This document shows, piece by piece, positions 21,084 to 31,180 of a stretch of 48,763 bases of DNA (positions within the stretch are counted from its first letter, which is position 1; every line of letters begins with the position of its first letter). Position numbers and translations under genes: made by a program. This DNA comes from Branchiostoma floridae (Eukaryota > Chordata > Leptocardii > Amphioxiformes > Branchiostomatidae), in the NCBI RefSeq assembly GCF_000003815.2, contig NC_049995.1:4898409-4947171 (forward strand), written 5' to 3'. The notes below the pieces were generated by a model, which was given only the letters and a program-made list of their open reading frames with translations, was not told where the DNA came from and made no database searches.

Positions 21084-24000
21084 ACTCACACGCACACCCA
21101 GACACACGCACACACACTTACACGAACACACACACACGAGCGCGCGCGCGCGCGCGTGAATGCACACACATCACACGTATACACAGATAGTCAGCTTATC
21201 TTTAATCATCACATAATTGCAGACTATTTGAACCCACCTCATCAATTACAAGAGAACCATGCTTGAAAGTTGCAGGAACACCTTCCTGGACATCTGGTTT
21301 GTCGGCGGGTATGACTTGTAGGAGCTTCAGGTGTCCATCTGATTCAGCTGTCATCAGTGGTATTTCTGTATAAATGGAACAAAGTATGGGGTCTATAAAC
21401 AAGATTCTATAACGCATTTTAGATATCATACATCAGACCATGCAACTGTTTGGGTTTGGCAGTAATGAAGACACGACCTAACTTACCGAAATCTTCATCC
21501 TGAAGCTCTTGTAGTTTCGCCGGATCCCCTGGTATACCAGCATTGGGATTAAATCTGGAATTTGCGAAACGAGAGATCAAGTTTAAAGCATGATTACTCA
21601 TTATACTTCGTGTACATGTGGTTGTGCATGTGTGTCATTTCTTACATTTCTATCATTTGATCAATAATCCATAGTCCAAGGTGTCGTAATCGGTACCTGT
21701 GTTACAGGAAAGAGCTTTGAAAGTCAAGCACCTTGGCTACAGTTAAGTCTTGCAGTTAACTCATAACAAAACATGTCTAAATAAAATATTGGAGTCTTAC
21801 CCTGGCGTTGAATGCCTTGGTGATGAAAACTTTTCCGTTGTTTGCACTGTGTGAGGAACCTCATGCGCCGCATGGTAGAGAATTTGCTATAAAGTCATGA
21901 AACGATAAGTATCAACAGCAGCCTAATGACAATAACAGCCGAAAGAGAGCCTTCTCAAGGAGATTGCAGGCCCGGGTTGCCTTACTGAATACATAATATC
22001 ATAATTATTTCCTCGTTACCAAAGACGCTGTGAGTTTTCATATAAACTTGTCATCTTCGACATTTTTTACCGAACTTTATTTAACCTTGATACAGCTTTT
22101 TCAAGATTTCAAGATTGCAATATCAAAGCATTGCGACAATTTTGTAGTTCTGGAAAAAAGGTTGAGCTAGTTTTAAAGAAAGGGCATTTTGACCTCTTTG
22201 TGTTGGAAACTAGCTACACCTTTTCCGTCAATGTTGATTATCTTTAACAAGTGAACTTGAAAGCTTTTTCTGTAGCTTATCGTCTTTGTTTAAAGAACCA
22301 TCAAATTATATATTTCCTTACCTTTTCGTTTTTAGCCTCTGCGTTCCGAACGGCGTGACCGTGTTTTGTTCTAGTGAACGCAATTCCGTCTGGAGTGATC
22401 TTACCGACATAGGACAGGTCATCTTCACCTAAGTGATAATGGTAAATACACAAATAATAAATGCACTTCAGGTAATTTTCAAACATTTTGGAATGATTGG
22501 ATGAAAAGTTGTCTAGAGTTTTCCGTACCTTCGTGTCCAGTCTCTCTCACAATGTAGGACCAAGGTCTTCCATGTCTCATGGTCTGAAACATTCGCAGGA
22601 AATATGTTATTACAAAGATACAAGACAGATAAAACTTATTGATATTTCTAGATATCACTTGTAGTAACAATATAAAAACGGATCGATGAAAACAATATGT
22701 CCACAGTACAGTCATGTATAATTTTCGATAGAGCTAATCATAGCAATAAAAAGTGTCATCAGCATCAAAATAAGCCATCCAATTAGTAAGTCAAAAGCGT
22801 TCTTCGTTAGTACACGAAGTACGCTGCCTGGCAGTTCGCAAGCTGTTTTGGGCACTTTTGGGCGTGATCCCTACGTGGCCTGGGCGGGGGGTGAATTTAA
22901 GTCGTTAAAATGAACCCGGGACCCGGTGTGACAGCGTTCTCGCCCCCCCGTGATCTCGCCCCCCCGGGGGCGAAATCACTAGCGATCTCGCCCCCCCGGG
23001 GCGAAATCACTAGCGATCTCGCCCTCCCCGGTTAGTGATCTCGCCCCCCTACCTCGCCCCCCTTTAGCGATTTCGCCCCCCCCCCAAAAAAAACGGGTTT
23101 ACATGATATTGTAGAAGTTGATTGGTATAAATCACACAATGCAGTTTCAGAATGATATAAGTACACGAGTTTGATACATAACTCCATCCATAGTATTAAT
23201 ATTAACGTAAGTACATGGCAATAAGATAGTTGAACTTGTTTCAGACAAGGAGGGTTGGGTCCCTTGTATTCCCTTTATTGCATGTACCTGAGTCTCGACA
23301 TGAGAGATATTTCATTGTATTCACCTGTCCTCAAGCAACCTATATATCTCCAATATGAAGCCTCTATTATGAATTGACCACAAAAGAACTATGTCATGTC
23401 TTTATTGATTATGCAAATAAAGTATTCATTAGAATAATGCACATTTTGGTGTATGCACCTGGCCAAGGGGTATATTCACCTTCAATATGACTGTTTTTCT
23501 AGTATTTAGAAACTGGTACGTTATATGCACCTACCCTATGGATATCTTCACCTCCAATATGACTGTTTTTCTAGTATTTAGGAACTGGTGTTTTACCCGT
23601 GTTTCTTAAGACTGGTACTTTACCAGTTTTTTGTAGCATTTAGCAACAGGTATATGAACTTGTGCGTAGATAGTGTTTATAATGAGAAACTATTATTCAA
23701 TTGTGTTTTTATTAGTGCTTTGGAAATGTTTCCTGCACAAGAAAGAAAATACTGTGACAAATTGAAAACATATAGCTGACGTATTCCGTGCCATAGACGG
23801 TTTTGATTTATACGTTCACAATAGCATTGTTTTCTATGCCACCTCTGCCATGTCAGCTGCAAAAAATGTCCTTTCAATGTAGTGTTTGCACCGAACAAGG
23901 TATGACACCTTACGGTAATAAGGTGCCATATAGGTACCAGGTAACACACCAACTATGTTACTCCCAGGTGCAGTATAGTACCAGGTAGCGCACCTAATAT

Positions 24001-24898
24001 GTAGTAACCAGCAGCTGCTCTTAAGACCCCTCCGAGGAATACTAGTAATGTTGGGGGGGGGGGGCGAAAACGCTAAAGGGGGGCGAAAACGCTAGTGATC
24101 TCGCCCCCCGGGGGGGCGAGATCGCTGGGGGGGCGAGATCGCTGTCACACCGGTAACAAGTAGACCCCGTGACCTATCCGTTAGGGGAAAACGAAGGGTA
24201 CCCCCGGTATCCGGCAGGCCACCGGGGCAAGTTTGTGGCATCGGATCCCGACCGAGGCCACATCCCTGACGGGCACCGGTGCAGTTGGGACCTAAGCCTT
24301 ACAACTACTACGTTTAATAATATCCCAATAAGGATAAATAAGGCAGATAAGAAAGCTAACCTCAGGAGTAGTGTGCAAACGTGCCGACAGAAGTCCTACC
24401 AAGACCTTCTTTGTGGCCAACACGTGGTGATGTTCATCATGGGGATGGTACACGCGCACAACTTCACCGTGTTTTGTCACTGTGAACAGAAACCTGACAG
24501 GAACAATGAAAGTCTTTAAATATCGAAGAAACGTAAATGTCTAGTACTTAAAACTTAATATTACAAAAGAAAAGACAATGTGATGATGGATTCCAACAAT
24601 CATCGTTTAGCATGAAAGTGGCACGTTTTAAGAATAGTGATCAAAGAACAGGAAAAATATACAGTACCTGTTGTCGTAGTCCAAGTCATCGAGTAAAGCT
24701 TGGTTTCCTGTAAAACGGCACAGTTTAACGTAGTATCAGCAATGAACTGGCTTCCAGATGCACATAGAAGCTTACACGAACGCACAAGTACTCACAAATT
24801 TAAAACTTTCAAATTAGTTTCCTAGGCTTACATTTTTGATAGTGTGACACAGACTCGTACACACATACACACGCATGCACACACACACACATGTGCGC

Positions 24899-24933
<35 letters not shown>

Positions 24934-27900
24934 ATGTGTGTGTGTGATGAACATAGTGATTGAATGTGCGTGCGTGTACATGTGTGTGTGTGTGTGTTTG
25001 ACTGCATGTGGGGGGGGGGGCGGATGTACGTGTGTTTGTGTGTGTGGAATTTTCAGAACTATGGTCTGTAGTCTTGTCCTACCATCTCTCCGTATCATCT
25101 CCTGAACGACGTTGTTCGCGACCAGCTCACAGACGGTGCCGTTCTCCTCATCATGCCGTAAGGGTATGACGCTGAACTGGTAAAAGAGACAGCGTTAACA
25201 GAAATACAAGTCTGCTTTTAAGTAACATATTACTGATATGTTTAGCTACCCCATACCTTCACCACTCTCATTCATATTCACATTAATTTAAATTTTGTTC
25301 CAATGTGTTATCTATGGCTAGTGATCTAATAATTCAATTTACTATTCCCACGCAATATGCATACCTACATGTAATTATGTCCTATTCGGCTGTCTTCAAG
25401 ATACCAAATGTAAACGCAATAACACGCTTTAAAGTTACTGATCTTCTATGCCTATAGGGGTGGGTATAGCGATACAGAAAAGTCAGGAACAGGTACTGTT
25501 CATGTTCAGGGAATCAGTTCCAGGTCAAGGCCAGAATCTGGACCTTTACTAATTGTCTGAGAAAAGTTGTTAAGGGGCGATACTCAATCCTCACTTGCGT
25601 TTTAGAATCATATCTTCATGTAACAATGCTACGTTTGACTATAGAACTTGGAAGAAATGACTGTAAACTCTACTCTTCTTCGCTCTTGTTAATTCTTTCG
25701 ACCGGCAAGCCTTGCCCTAAACGTGTGAACGCCTGTCGATATGGTCTTGTCATTTTAAAAATCGGTCCAAGATCCGGTCTACTTATTTTTCAGGTCCGGC
25801 TTTTTCGGACATGTCCAACACGAAAACAAGGGTCTGTACCGACGTACGATGTACTGGTACCAATCCCTAGTACGTTGTCTTTGAAAACAGGTGAGTGAAA
25901 GCGCACATAGTCTTGGCTTCACAGAAAAACATTTTTTTTCAAGTTTTGGTTATTGATCTGTATTTTAACCAATCGATATAAACTCAACACAAAACGTTGG
26001 TCAGTTAAGTATCCTTTTAATACTTTGCGTCGAAACGTTATACATCATAGGAGAGCTCGCTCATTGCGTTGGCGTGGTTGTATTTGGGTACCAGGTTTAC
26101 TTATGTGAGAAGTTGCCTATAAAATGCCGAAATGTCCCTTGATCATATGTCCGTTGTTTTTATGATTAGCATTATGTATTTCATCATTAAAAACGTGTAT
26201 ATTTTATTTAGAATGATACTAGTACTGCTTGTTTTGGCCACGCTGTAGCACAACAAAAACCGTTACTTTTTGGTTAGAGGGTCGCCCATGAGAAGTGCAA
26301 AATTTACCCTTAGGCTATCAACCTCTAACACTGTTGGTAGGGAGATTTTGGGCTCTGTTGTTCGACCTTTAAATGGGAATCATATGATAAATGCGGTGAT
26401 ATTGTAATTGTTTACCGACAAGCTCTTCAATCATACACAATGCCATACAATTTGTACTGCTACAACAGAGGAGTGGGTAATTAGATCGAAGTTTTCGAAC
26501 TTCAAAGTTTTTGCTGACTGCAGATTTCGTTGATACTGCTGTTGCCCAAACAAGGAAGGTTGCTAGGGAAAAGTGCCACTGCTGCGATAACGTTTCCTTA
26601 CAGTTTGAGACATTTCATGAACGCCTTTTAGTTAGTGTAAATATCCCATTGTGCTCCAAGACATAAACCGCAAAATTTGTTGCCCATTTTTTTGCAATTT
26701 ATCGATCTTACACCGGTAATCTTTGTCCTGAACACCTTCTGATCATGCAACCTTTGTCCGGCTCACACAAACAACTCGGCTCATAATTTTCTTTGATTGA
26801 CGGGGGCACTATACAAACAAGGAAGGTTTCTAAGGGAAAAGAACACGTCTGGCTGAAAACCATTATATGAGTGCGTATTTATCACGGGAACCGATCTCTA
26901 GATCTACCTGTGGGTTTGAACAAGCCGCAGTAAATAATAGACTTGCTGACTTTACCGATAACATTGTGTTTGGAAAACGTGACCCGTTTGCTTGTTCAAA
27001 TATCAAGAGTCTGACTTCTGTGTGTTTTGTGCGAAGACTGTGGTATGGGTGACTGTGATCCTGGTAATGATTAGCTTTGATTGGATGCCCTTTGAAAAAC
27101 ATGTCTTTTGTGTCGATCTTAGGATGTCTGGGCGCTGACTGACTGTTGTATATTGGTAATTAAAAGTGTTCTGTAGACAGTGGAATAGCGAATTCATCAG
27201 CAAGTCAAAAGACTGTTCACATAGGAATCCACTAAGTATGCCCTAAGTTGGGGCGGTTTTTCCGGCACTATTCGCGAGATTTTTTTCAGGTCTTTGATGA
27301 ATAGAATTCTGACACGTTGATAATAAGACCATATTTATATAAAACGCATTCATGCTGTCCATAAAGCTTTCACGTTTTGCATTACAGCCTGTAAATTTGG
27401 CAAGGTGGTTTCGCAAATGTACCTTTTTTTTTGCAAGCTACGGATGACGGGATACCCTAAATCGGCATGATTTTGTATTTCTGTTCTCCTGAAAGGTTGT
27501 TGAAGGAATAGGTAGGCAGAAAGAAGTATTGAATCATATAATGTTCTAGCTTTTTCTGATAGTTAAATGTCGACTTTGCATACTTATCTCCTTACGGAGA
27601 AGGCATGTATCTTGTGTTATCCAGCTCGTGTTGCGTTAGGGTGCGGTAACGTATGTCGTGCGGTCGTTGTACGATTTTGATGCCATATGAGTTTCAAGCA
27701 GGCCGTGACATAACCAACCACCGACAAGGATCTAAAACAGTATTTTGTGTGCCAAGGCAGAACTATGAACTTCACAGGAGCATACATTTTTGTCCTCTAA
27801 AATGCCCGAAGTTAGCGATCGTACGTCGATTGTACGACCTATGTAAATGCGCCCTTATACCCGCCTCACATTATATACGATCTTCGGACGTACTTCGCGA

Positions 27901-30568
27901 TGCCAGGAAAGTCGTCTGATTTTAAGATCTTAAGATGGTCTTGCGTATTTTTCTCCCAAAATCTGTCCCCCTCACATATAAGTGAGCCTCGTGCGATCGA
28001 CGGTGAATAAATCTATGATAATGAAACTCCCATGACCTCTTGCATGCGGGCAAGGGAACACAAAACGTTCCTCAAAAAAGGCAAGAGATCAATAAATGTT
28101 GCTTATTTTGTTGTCGGAATCTTTTTAACCAATGAATGGAATGCGCGGGCATAATAGAAATGACACAAGAAAGGAAAGTGTGTCACAAAGCCAGCCTACA
28201 TACTGCCACAGGGGCCACAATGTTAGAATTACCCTCACATTCCCAGAAAGTCAACATTTGTAAACAATCGTAAGTCGGGTGAACGTCGCCCGAACGTCGC
28301 CCGACTAACGGGCGTTCGCCATCCGATTTGCGCTCGATGATTAATAACTATGTCTGTGCTCGCCTATCGGTCTTCAATCGTTGGATTGACCCAAGACTAT
28401 TGACCGATACCCTTGCGAGGTACGCACGATTTGCACGCACGATCTGCGACTCGGTAACGAGCTCTGCGATCTCTGAGATCTCCTGCGACTTGTCGTTTCT
28501 GTTAAGAACATGTTTCGCTGCACCGCGACCGTCGTAAAACTTCTGAAAATTGCCGGAGATCCCTAAAAATCGCAAGATGATCGTGAGAACACCGGACGTC
28601 TTACTCGTAAACTAGTCTTCCGATCGAATCGCGCCTAATGTGAGGGGGGTATTAGGAGACCTGTTTCCAAACTTTAAAAGATCATAATAAAACAACGACA
28701 CCGCAGTCATTTCCTTTTCATAGATCTGTGCCAATCACATTTTATGCCTTAACTAATACTAAGACACTGTATATAGTAGAGTGGACTCATTCTTCAGCTA
28801 ACCGACATCTATCACACCGCGGTCATCCCACAGTAAGACATCCGGAGCCGCATAGTTTAAGAAATTTTATGCCAAATTTGGACACTACAGCGTGAACGAG
28901 CATTCTTCCTGGCTACGCTTCCTTGTACAAACAACGTAGTCACTGGGTAGATTTCCGGAGATTTCTCAGGGTCTTATACATACCCACCCTACCTCGTAAA
29001 AGTTAAACATAAAGCCCCCTTCACACGAGAGCACGAATGAGCCGGAATGCCGTCGGAATGAATATTATTTTCTATTCCTGGCAATTCCTGGCAATTCATA
29101 GTGTGTTCTAACTGCATTCCAGCTATTCGTGCCCGTTCTTTTGGCTAGCCCGAAAGTTTTTGACTTGTCAAAAACTGTCGAGGTGCATTCGAAGAAATGG
29201 AGAAATATCGAATGGCATTCATAGTGGATTCTAAGTGTATTCTATTCGAATCCTGCCCGAATGTGGCCGAAAGAATATCTGGAATGTAGTCGGAATGTCT
29301 AGAATACACTACAAATGCACAGGAATAGAAAAGAATTTTCATTCTGACGGCATTATGGCTTATTCCTTCTCGTATGAAGGGGATTTAAAGCCTATTTGGA
29401 ATTCCCACCCGAATGGCCCCGAATGTGGCACAAGTTTTGCAAATAATTCATTCCGGCTGGTTCTGCTCGATTCCTGCTGATTCGGTTTCAGTGTGAAGGC
29501 ACTATAAGATATGACATTGTTCGCTCGTTGAGCCATTTTAATGAGGATAACAGCCGCTGTTTCAAAGTGTTTCAAAGTGTTGACCTACACCATTGTTCGA
29601 AAGAGAACCACGGCCGTCTTCGCGCGCGAAACATTTTTTGTGGATCAAAGGTGCGCTAATGAAAGAAGACGACAGCGGTGTTAACAGTGACGTGCGTTGA
29701 CGTAATCCATCCCTGCTCTAGCACTATAGACAAACTCTAGAGTGTCAGAAGATTGTCTATAGTGCTAGCATACTGCCAAGGACCTTTATCTAATGAAGCA
29801 TTTAGAGAACCTTTTTCCGGCACGTTCACGTATTTGGAGGTCACTTATCTATGCATTCGCCGTTAATATTGCTTATAATGAACAAAAGTTATACAACCCA
29901 CTACCTTCCACAAGCAATATCAGTAGTTAATATAGAAATCAATTCATTTGAATGACGTTTGACGTAGATTGTTCACTTCTACATAACTAAAATATGAAGT
30001 ATCAATCATTTGCCAGTAACTACAGCAGCCATTGCTCATTACATATGCCAAGAAGTTTGAAGACAGGACAGGACAGGACATAATAACTGGATTCCAAATT
30101 TTATGACAATGCATCCGCAGTTTCTTGTAAGCCTAGCTCACGGTCCAATCGCAAACTTTGGAAGTTTTCCGGAAAATCTCAAGATTGTTTTAAAGCCTTT
30201 TGAGGGTTTTTTCCAAACTTCAAGATTTAAACAAAAAACTCCAGATTGTCTGAATTCAAGAATCCCGCGAGCTGTTGACCCACAGTCTAATTTTATTGAT
30301 GATAAACCTTGTGCTGCGTGCCATCTACTGTCGTTTCTGTAAAAGACATACAAGATCTTAAGGCGATGTTAAGTGAGATTATTAAGACGTGTTGCGTCCC
30401 TACCTGCGCCTTGGTCACTACGTGGCTGACATCATGAACAACTGTTGTGGCCCTGTAGTCGTAGTCGTATCGTGCTCCCGTCTTGTAGTTAACAAGATTT
30501 GCAGACGACAGGTTACAGAAGTGTGCAAGGAGCCACAACCACAGCAGACACAGGCGCCTCCCGGCCAT
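7148..30568 (-). CDS. Large lipid transfer protein fused to a LECT2/M23-like domain (34-exon model)
   Basis: About 1,605 residues assembled from exons with GT-AG borders and matching phases. The N-terminus is [20 protein letters not shown], a clear signal peptide. The next exons match the vitellogenin/MTP/apoB lipid-binding N-module: strands ending [17 protein letters not shown], a KK...L helix start, then HEAT-like helices. From about residue 590 on comes a beta-rich and then helical middle. The C-terminal third has a LECT2-like domain (~1017-1180), a 15-residue repeat (~1190-1260), a SAP-like motif and a cysteine-rich domain. It is presumably a secreted lipid carrier. It lacks the usual C-terminal vitellogenin domains as far as I can see, so it is not simply vitellogenin, MTP or apoB. 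The stop TAG is at 7150-7148. Exon borders are good to a base or two. Confidence 0.75.
7991..8034. repeat. Hairpin across the exon 32 donor splice site
   Basis: Perfect 14-bp inverted repeat: GTGAAGGTAAGAAA at 7991-8004 and its complement at 8021-8034, separated by 16 nt. The right-hand arm contains the exon/intron border of exon 32. Confidence 0.7.
8981..9125 (-). CDS. Lipid transfer protein exon 30: SAP-like motif
   Basis: 48 codons. The segment [20 protein letters not shown] then [13 protein letters not shown] follows the SAP motif pattern (L..A.LK..L...G....G.r..L...Y). SAP motifs are usually DNA-binding and nuclear, which is odd in a protein with a signal peptide; the match may be structural only (helix-turn-helix hairpin). 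Borders: AG before GAATTA, donor GTAAAT. Confidence 0.5.
9491..10252 (-). CDS. Lipid transfer protein exons 27-29: 15-residue repeat exon, microexon, helical exon
   Basis: Exon 27 (9973-10252) encodes three near-identical copies of [15 protein letters not shown] plus degenerate flanking copies ([21 protein letters not shown]). Its DNA shows a 45-bp tandem repeat at about 10040-10170. It ends in phase 1 before GTAAGA, while exon 29 (9491-9697) needs phase 0. A 17-nt exon at 9896-9912 (ENELYQ), bordered by AAG and GTTTTT, repairs the phase. This microexon is inference. The repeat has alternating acidic and hydrophobic residues and could form a lipid-facing beta or helical array. Confidence 0.55.
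10584..12126 (-). CDS. Lipid transfer protein exons 24-26: LECT2/peptidase M23-like domain
   Basis: Exons 11955-12126, 11349-11480 and 10584-10769, about residues 1017-1180. The order of motifs matches LECT2 and M23 metallopeptidases: [19 protein letters not shown] with the QGV turn, IGAPFSGIV (the AP-x-x-G strand), a GNHQVTI strand, [14 protein letters not shown], then NHIHLAIR (the H-x-H metal motif) and VDPTRFM, equivalent to the VDP-x-x-Y/F end of M23 folds. Position equivalents of the first His and the Asp of the metal site (H-x-G-x-D in the family) are occupied by Glu and Leu, so peptidase activity is unlikely. A binding role is more plausible. Four codon-phase-0 borders isolate the domain, as expected for a shuffled module. 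Confidence 0.7.
11710..11812. mobile_element. AGCCTGG-ended foldback element, copy 1
   Basis: About 100 bp that is almost entirely one hairpin: arms start AGCCTGGTATCCAGCC and include GCTCCCGAGT, with a loop near CTTCGCAATTGAG. It is flanked by AACAT on both sides, a possible 5-bp target duplication. It lies in the intron between exons 24 and 25 of the lipid transfer gene. Confidence 0.65.
12306..12387. mobile_element. Tiny inverted-repeat element with 8-bp direct flanks
   Basis: GGTCTCACTAAA and TTTAGTGAGACC face each other over about 65 bp. Both sides carry CCTTCTGA (12306-12313 and 12380-12387), an 8-bp duplication of the kind left by hAT elements. Family assignment is inference. Confidence 0.5.
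12469..15093 (-). CDS. Lipid transfer protein exons 18-23: amphipathic helical middle
   Basis: Exons 14981-15093, 14220-14439, 13692-13885, 13352-13422, 12978-13132 and 12469-12650. The residues are rich in long amphipathic helices ([43 protein letters not shown]-type segments in exon 20; [20 protein letters not shown]), resembling apolipoprotein-like lipid-surface helices, though no named domain is recognised. Exon 20 is phase-compatible only with an acceptor at 13886 (CCCAG before CATTGTG). Exon 23 could start at 12650 or 12668; both keep frame, but the longer version uses sequence belonging to an intronic duplication. The exon 23 donor is GTGATT, a weak site supported by phase. Confidence 0.65.
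12661..12925. repeat. Tandem duplication of about 135 bp in an intron
   Basis: The stretch starting ACGGTCTTGGAAAGATTACC at about 12664 and ending near GGTATGAAATGATATGAA recurs, diverged, from about 12802 (ACGGTCTGGAAAAATCGCC) to about 12895. The first copy abuts exon 23 and supplies a decoy acceptor. Confidence 0.6.
14015..14092. mobile_element. AGCCTGG-ended foldback element, copy 2 (degenerate)
   Basis: Ends AGCCTGGAATCCA and TGGCTTCCAGGCT are inverted; the interior keeps CGCAATTGTGGGAGCTATAA, resembling the interior of copy 1. It lies in the intron between exons 19 and 20. Confidence 0.5.
15509..19922 (-). CDS. Lipid transfer protein exons 12-17: helical superhelix and following beta segment
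   Basis: Exons 19868-19922, 19333-19467, 18176-18387, 17858-17988, 17095-17285 and 15509-15654. Exon 14 ([20 protein letters not shown]) and exon 15 ([18 protein letters not shown]) are the clearest family signature: HEAT-like repeats that support the lipid cavity. Exons 16-17 turn beta-rich ([34 protein letters not shown]). Exon 16 ends at CTCA before GTAAGA, and an open frame continues past the donor into the intron. Introns carry a SINE (between 13 and 14), an inverted-repeat element (between 15 and 16) and a LINE fragment (between 16 and 17). Confidence 0.75.
16130..16562 (-). pseudogene. 5'-truncated LINE 3' end with poly(A) tail
   Basis: On the minus strand a degenerate frame reads VIFGDLNCR, then [30 protein letters not shown] and FGKWGKI. 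This matches the end of LINE (L1/Tx1-like) reverse transcriptase proteins, where an FG...N.I.LL.K..I pattern precedes the stop. It is followed by AT-rich 3' sequence and a run of about 13 T on the plus strand (the poly(A) tail). The remnant may extend to about 16746. It lies in an intron of the lipid transfer gene. Confidence 0.55.
17577..17720. mobile_element. Inverted-repeat element (MITE) with ~45-bp arms
   Basis: AGGTGCAATCTCACCG ... GGGGCACGCTTGCGGTATTG on the left faces its complement ending CGGTGAGAGTGCACTT on the right; spacer about 50 bp. Both sides have TTA, a possible 3-bp target duplication as in PIF/Harbinger elements. No coding capacity. Confidence 0.6.
18800..19258 (-). mobile_element. 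tRNA-derived SINE, copy 1
   Basis: Reading minus, the head GTGGGGCCGCGTAGCACAGT has a pol III A box, and GGTTCGAATCC is a perfect B box. The body contains CCTCGGATAGGACGTTAAAT and GCACGTTAAAGAACCCCCAC, shared with the copy at 40145. A tail-side segment is duplicated (GGCGAACCTCTGTCTCGTAT-like, then a second version). The body resembles the conserved central domains of metazoan SINEs (Nin/Meta type); which type is uncertain. Confidence 0.75.
20214..25176 (-). CDS. Lipid transfer protein exons 2-11: N-terminal lipid-transfer module
   Basis: Exons at 25083-25176, 24668-24707, 24361-24493, 22529-22583, 22322-22428, 21801-21886, 21487-21554, 21238-21365, 20890-20974 and 20214-20497. Phases 1,2,0,1,0,2,1,0,1,0 at their ends chain without a break. 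Diagnostic parts are [18 protein letters not shown] followed by [12 protein letters not shown] (barrel-to-helix passage of the family) and, in exon 11, [19 protein letters not shown] and [19 protein letters not shown], typical of the helical superhelix. Cysteines CEL and LTCM may pair. A 1.2-kb G/C-run foldback element sits in the intron between exons 4 and 5, and CA/CT arrays sit in the introns after exons 2 and 9. Confidence 0.75.
20686..20698. repeat. Short ATC microsatellite
   Basis: Four to five ATC units in an intron. Confidence 0.7.
21042..21180. repeat. CA microsatellite with an embedded CG run
   Basis: Long, partly interrupted (CA)n followed by GCGCGCGCGCGCGCGCG at about 21139-21156. 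Alternating purine-pyrimidine sequence favours Z-DNA. The peptide it could encode is His/Thr monotony and is not a gene. Confidence 0.9.
22923..24154. mobile_element. 1.2-kb foldback element with G/C-run ends
   Basis: Both ends read inward as CCGGTGTGACAGCG(A/T)TCTCG followed by arrays of GATCTCGCCCCCC units, in opposite orientation on the two sides (22923-23090 and 24045-24154). Within each array the units also face each other as CGCCCCCCCGGGGGCGA palindromes. The core (23095-24040) is AT-rich with no open frame, and has a ~70-bp tandem duplication around ATATGACTGTTTTTCTAGTA (about 23485 and 23557) and ACCAGGTAnC motifs near 23935-23990. No clear target duplication. It lies between exons 4 and 5 of the lipid transfer gene. 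Confidence 0.7.
24855..25045. repeat. CA, CT and GT microsatellite cluster with a G-run
   Basis: (CA)n, a (TC)13-14 tract, interrupted (TG)n and a run of ten G, all just upstream (genomically left) of exon 2 of the lipid transfer gene. Confidence 0.9.
25177..27845. other. Intron 1 of the lipid transfer gene, part without recognised features
   Basis: No exon, RNA gene or named repeat seen. One short phrase, AAACAAGGAAGGTT followed by CTA-GGGAAAAG, appears at about 26549 and 26814. Confidence 0.4.
27852..28660. mobile_element. ~800-bp non-autonomous element with CCTCACATTA ends
   Basis: The left end TTATACCCGCCTCACATTA faces TAATGTGAGGGGGGTATTA at the right. A further partial copy of the end (CCCCCTCACATATAAGTGAG) lies inside at about 27966. 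The interior is rich in CGAT/CGTACG motifs and GTCGCCCGA repeats (28282-28310) and has no protein-like frame. Confidence 0.55.
29010..29510. mobile_element. ~500-bp GGAATG-rich inverted-repeat element
   Basis: Ends GCCCCCTTCACAC and GTGTGAAGGCAC are inverted. The interior is dominated by GGAATG/CATTCC and GAATTCC-like words in both orientations. Non-coding; resembles MITE families of amphioxus in style. Confidence 0.55.
29717..29770. repeat. 16-bp hairpin
   Basis: CTAGCACTATAGACAA and its complement TTGTCTATAGTGCTAG face each other across about 22 bp in intron 1. Confidence 0.7.
30404..30568 (-). CDS. Lipid transfer protein exon 1: signal peptide and first beta strands
   Basis: 55 codons starting at ATG 30568-30566 and ending CAG before GTAGGG (phase 0). 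Hydrophobic residues 5-18 form the signal peptide; cleavage is probably after SSA. The mature start [18 protein letters not shown] has the Y-x-Y-x-Y plus Thr pattern of the first strands of the lipid transfer protein N-sheet. Intron 1 is the longest of the gene (about 5.2 kb). Confidence 0.8.
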
Positions 30569-31180
30569 TTCGAGCTCTTCAAGCCCGCTCGCTCAACAGG
30601 TCGACGCTCAGCACTTGTATGTTTTTCTTCTGGGTTTGGGGACCGAGCAAAACTAAAGCAGTTGGTCAGAGAGTCCACTATGCAGTGCGTCCACGTCCCG
30701 GGACTGGGCTAAGGACCAAGGTACAAGTCGCACGGTATGATTGGGGTACATTGTCATGACAGGGCTGGTCCATTCGTAAACCCTTGGGGGGGGTAAGAGA
30801 ATATATTGATTCAGAATTTATTTTGTTAACATCTATACTTTGCAGTTGCATGGTTAATCAAATAAAACAATGCTTGTAATGATTTCAAATGTATTTTTCA
30901 TGAACTATCATAGCCTGTCTAATGAAAGCTAAATTGATTTTTCTACTGTTGGTAAGGTATGGATTATGGCTTCGCTATGTTAATTATTACCGAATACTAT
31001 TCACCTGTCTGAATAGCAGCACACACCCAACCAATCGGCAGATCAACAGCAAGTGGGGGTCAGTACCTATAACTACGACTCGGCCGGGATGCTTGTGACT
31101 ACGCTCACGCATTCGTAGTTTAAACTTTAATAGCTATTCAGCAGATGTACTTAGTCTAGTGAAGGTGGACTGTCACAAAG
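30569..31180. promoter_or_regulatory. Divergent intergenic region, candidate shared promoter
   Basis: About 610 bp between the start codons of two genes that point away from each other. It must contain both 5' untranslated regions and at least the proximal promoters. No convincing TATA box for either side; one G-run (GGGGGGGG near 30787). Confidence 0.5.

Noticed and set aside
28328-28575. Opposing frames of about 70 codons
   Set aside because: They sit inside an inverted-repeat element and mirror each other.
7148-30568. Naming the gene vitellogenin, MTTP or APOB
   Set aside because: Only the N-terminal module is shared by all of these; the C-terminal architecture fits none, so no symbol is given.
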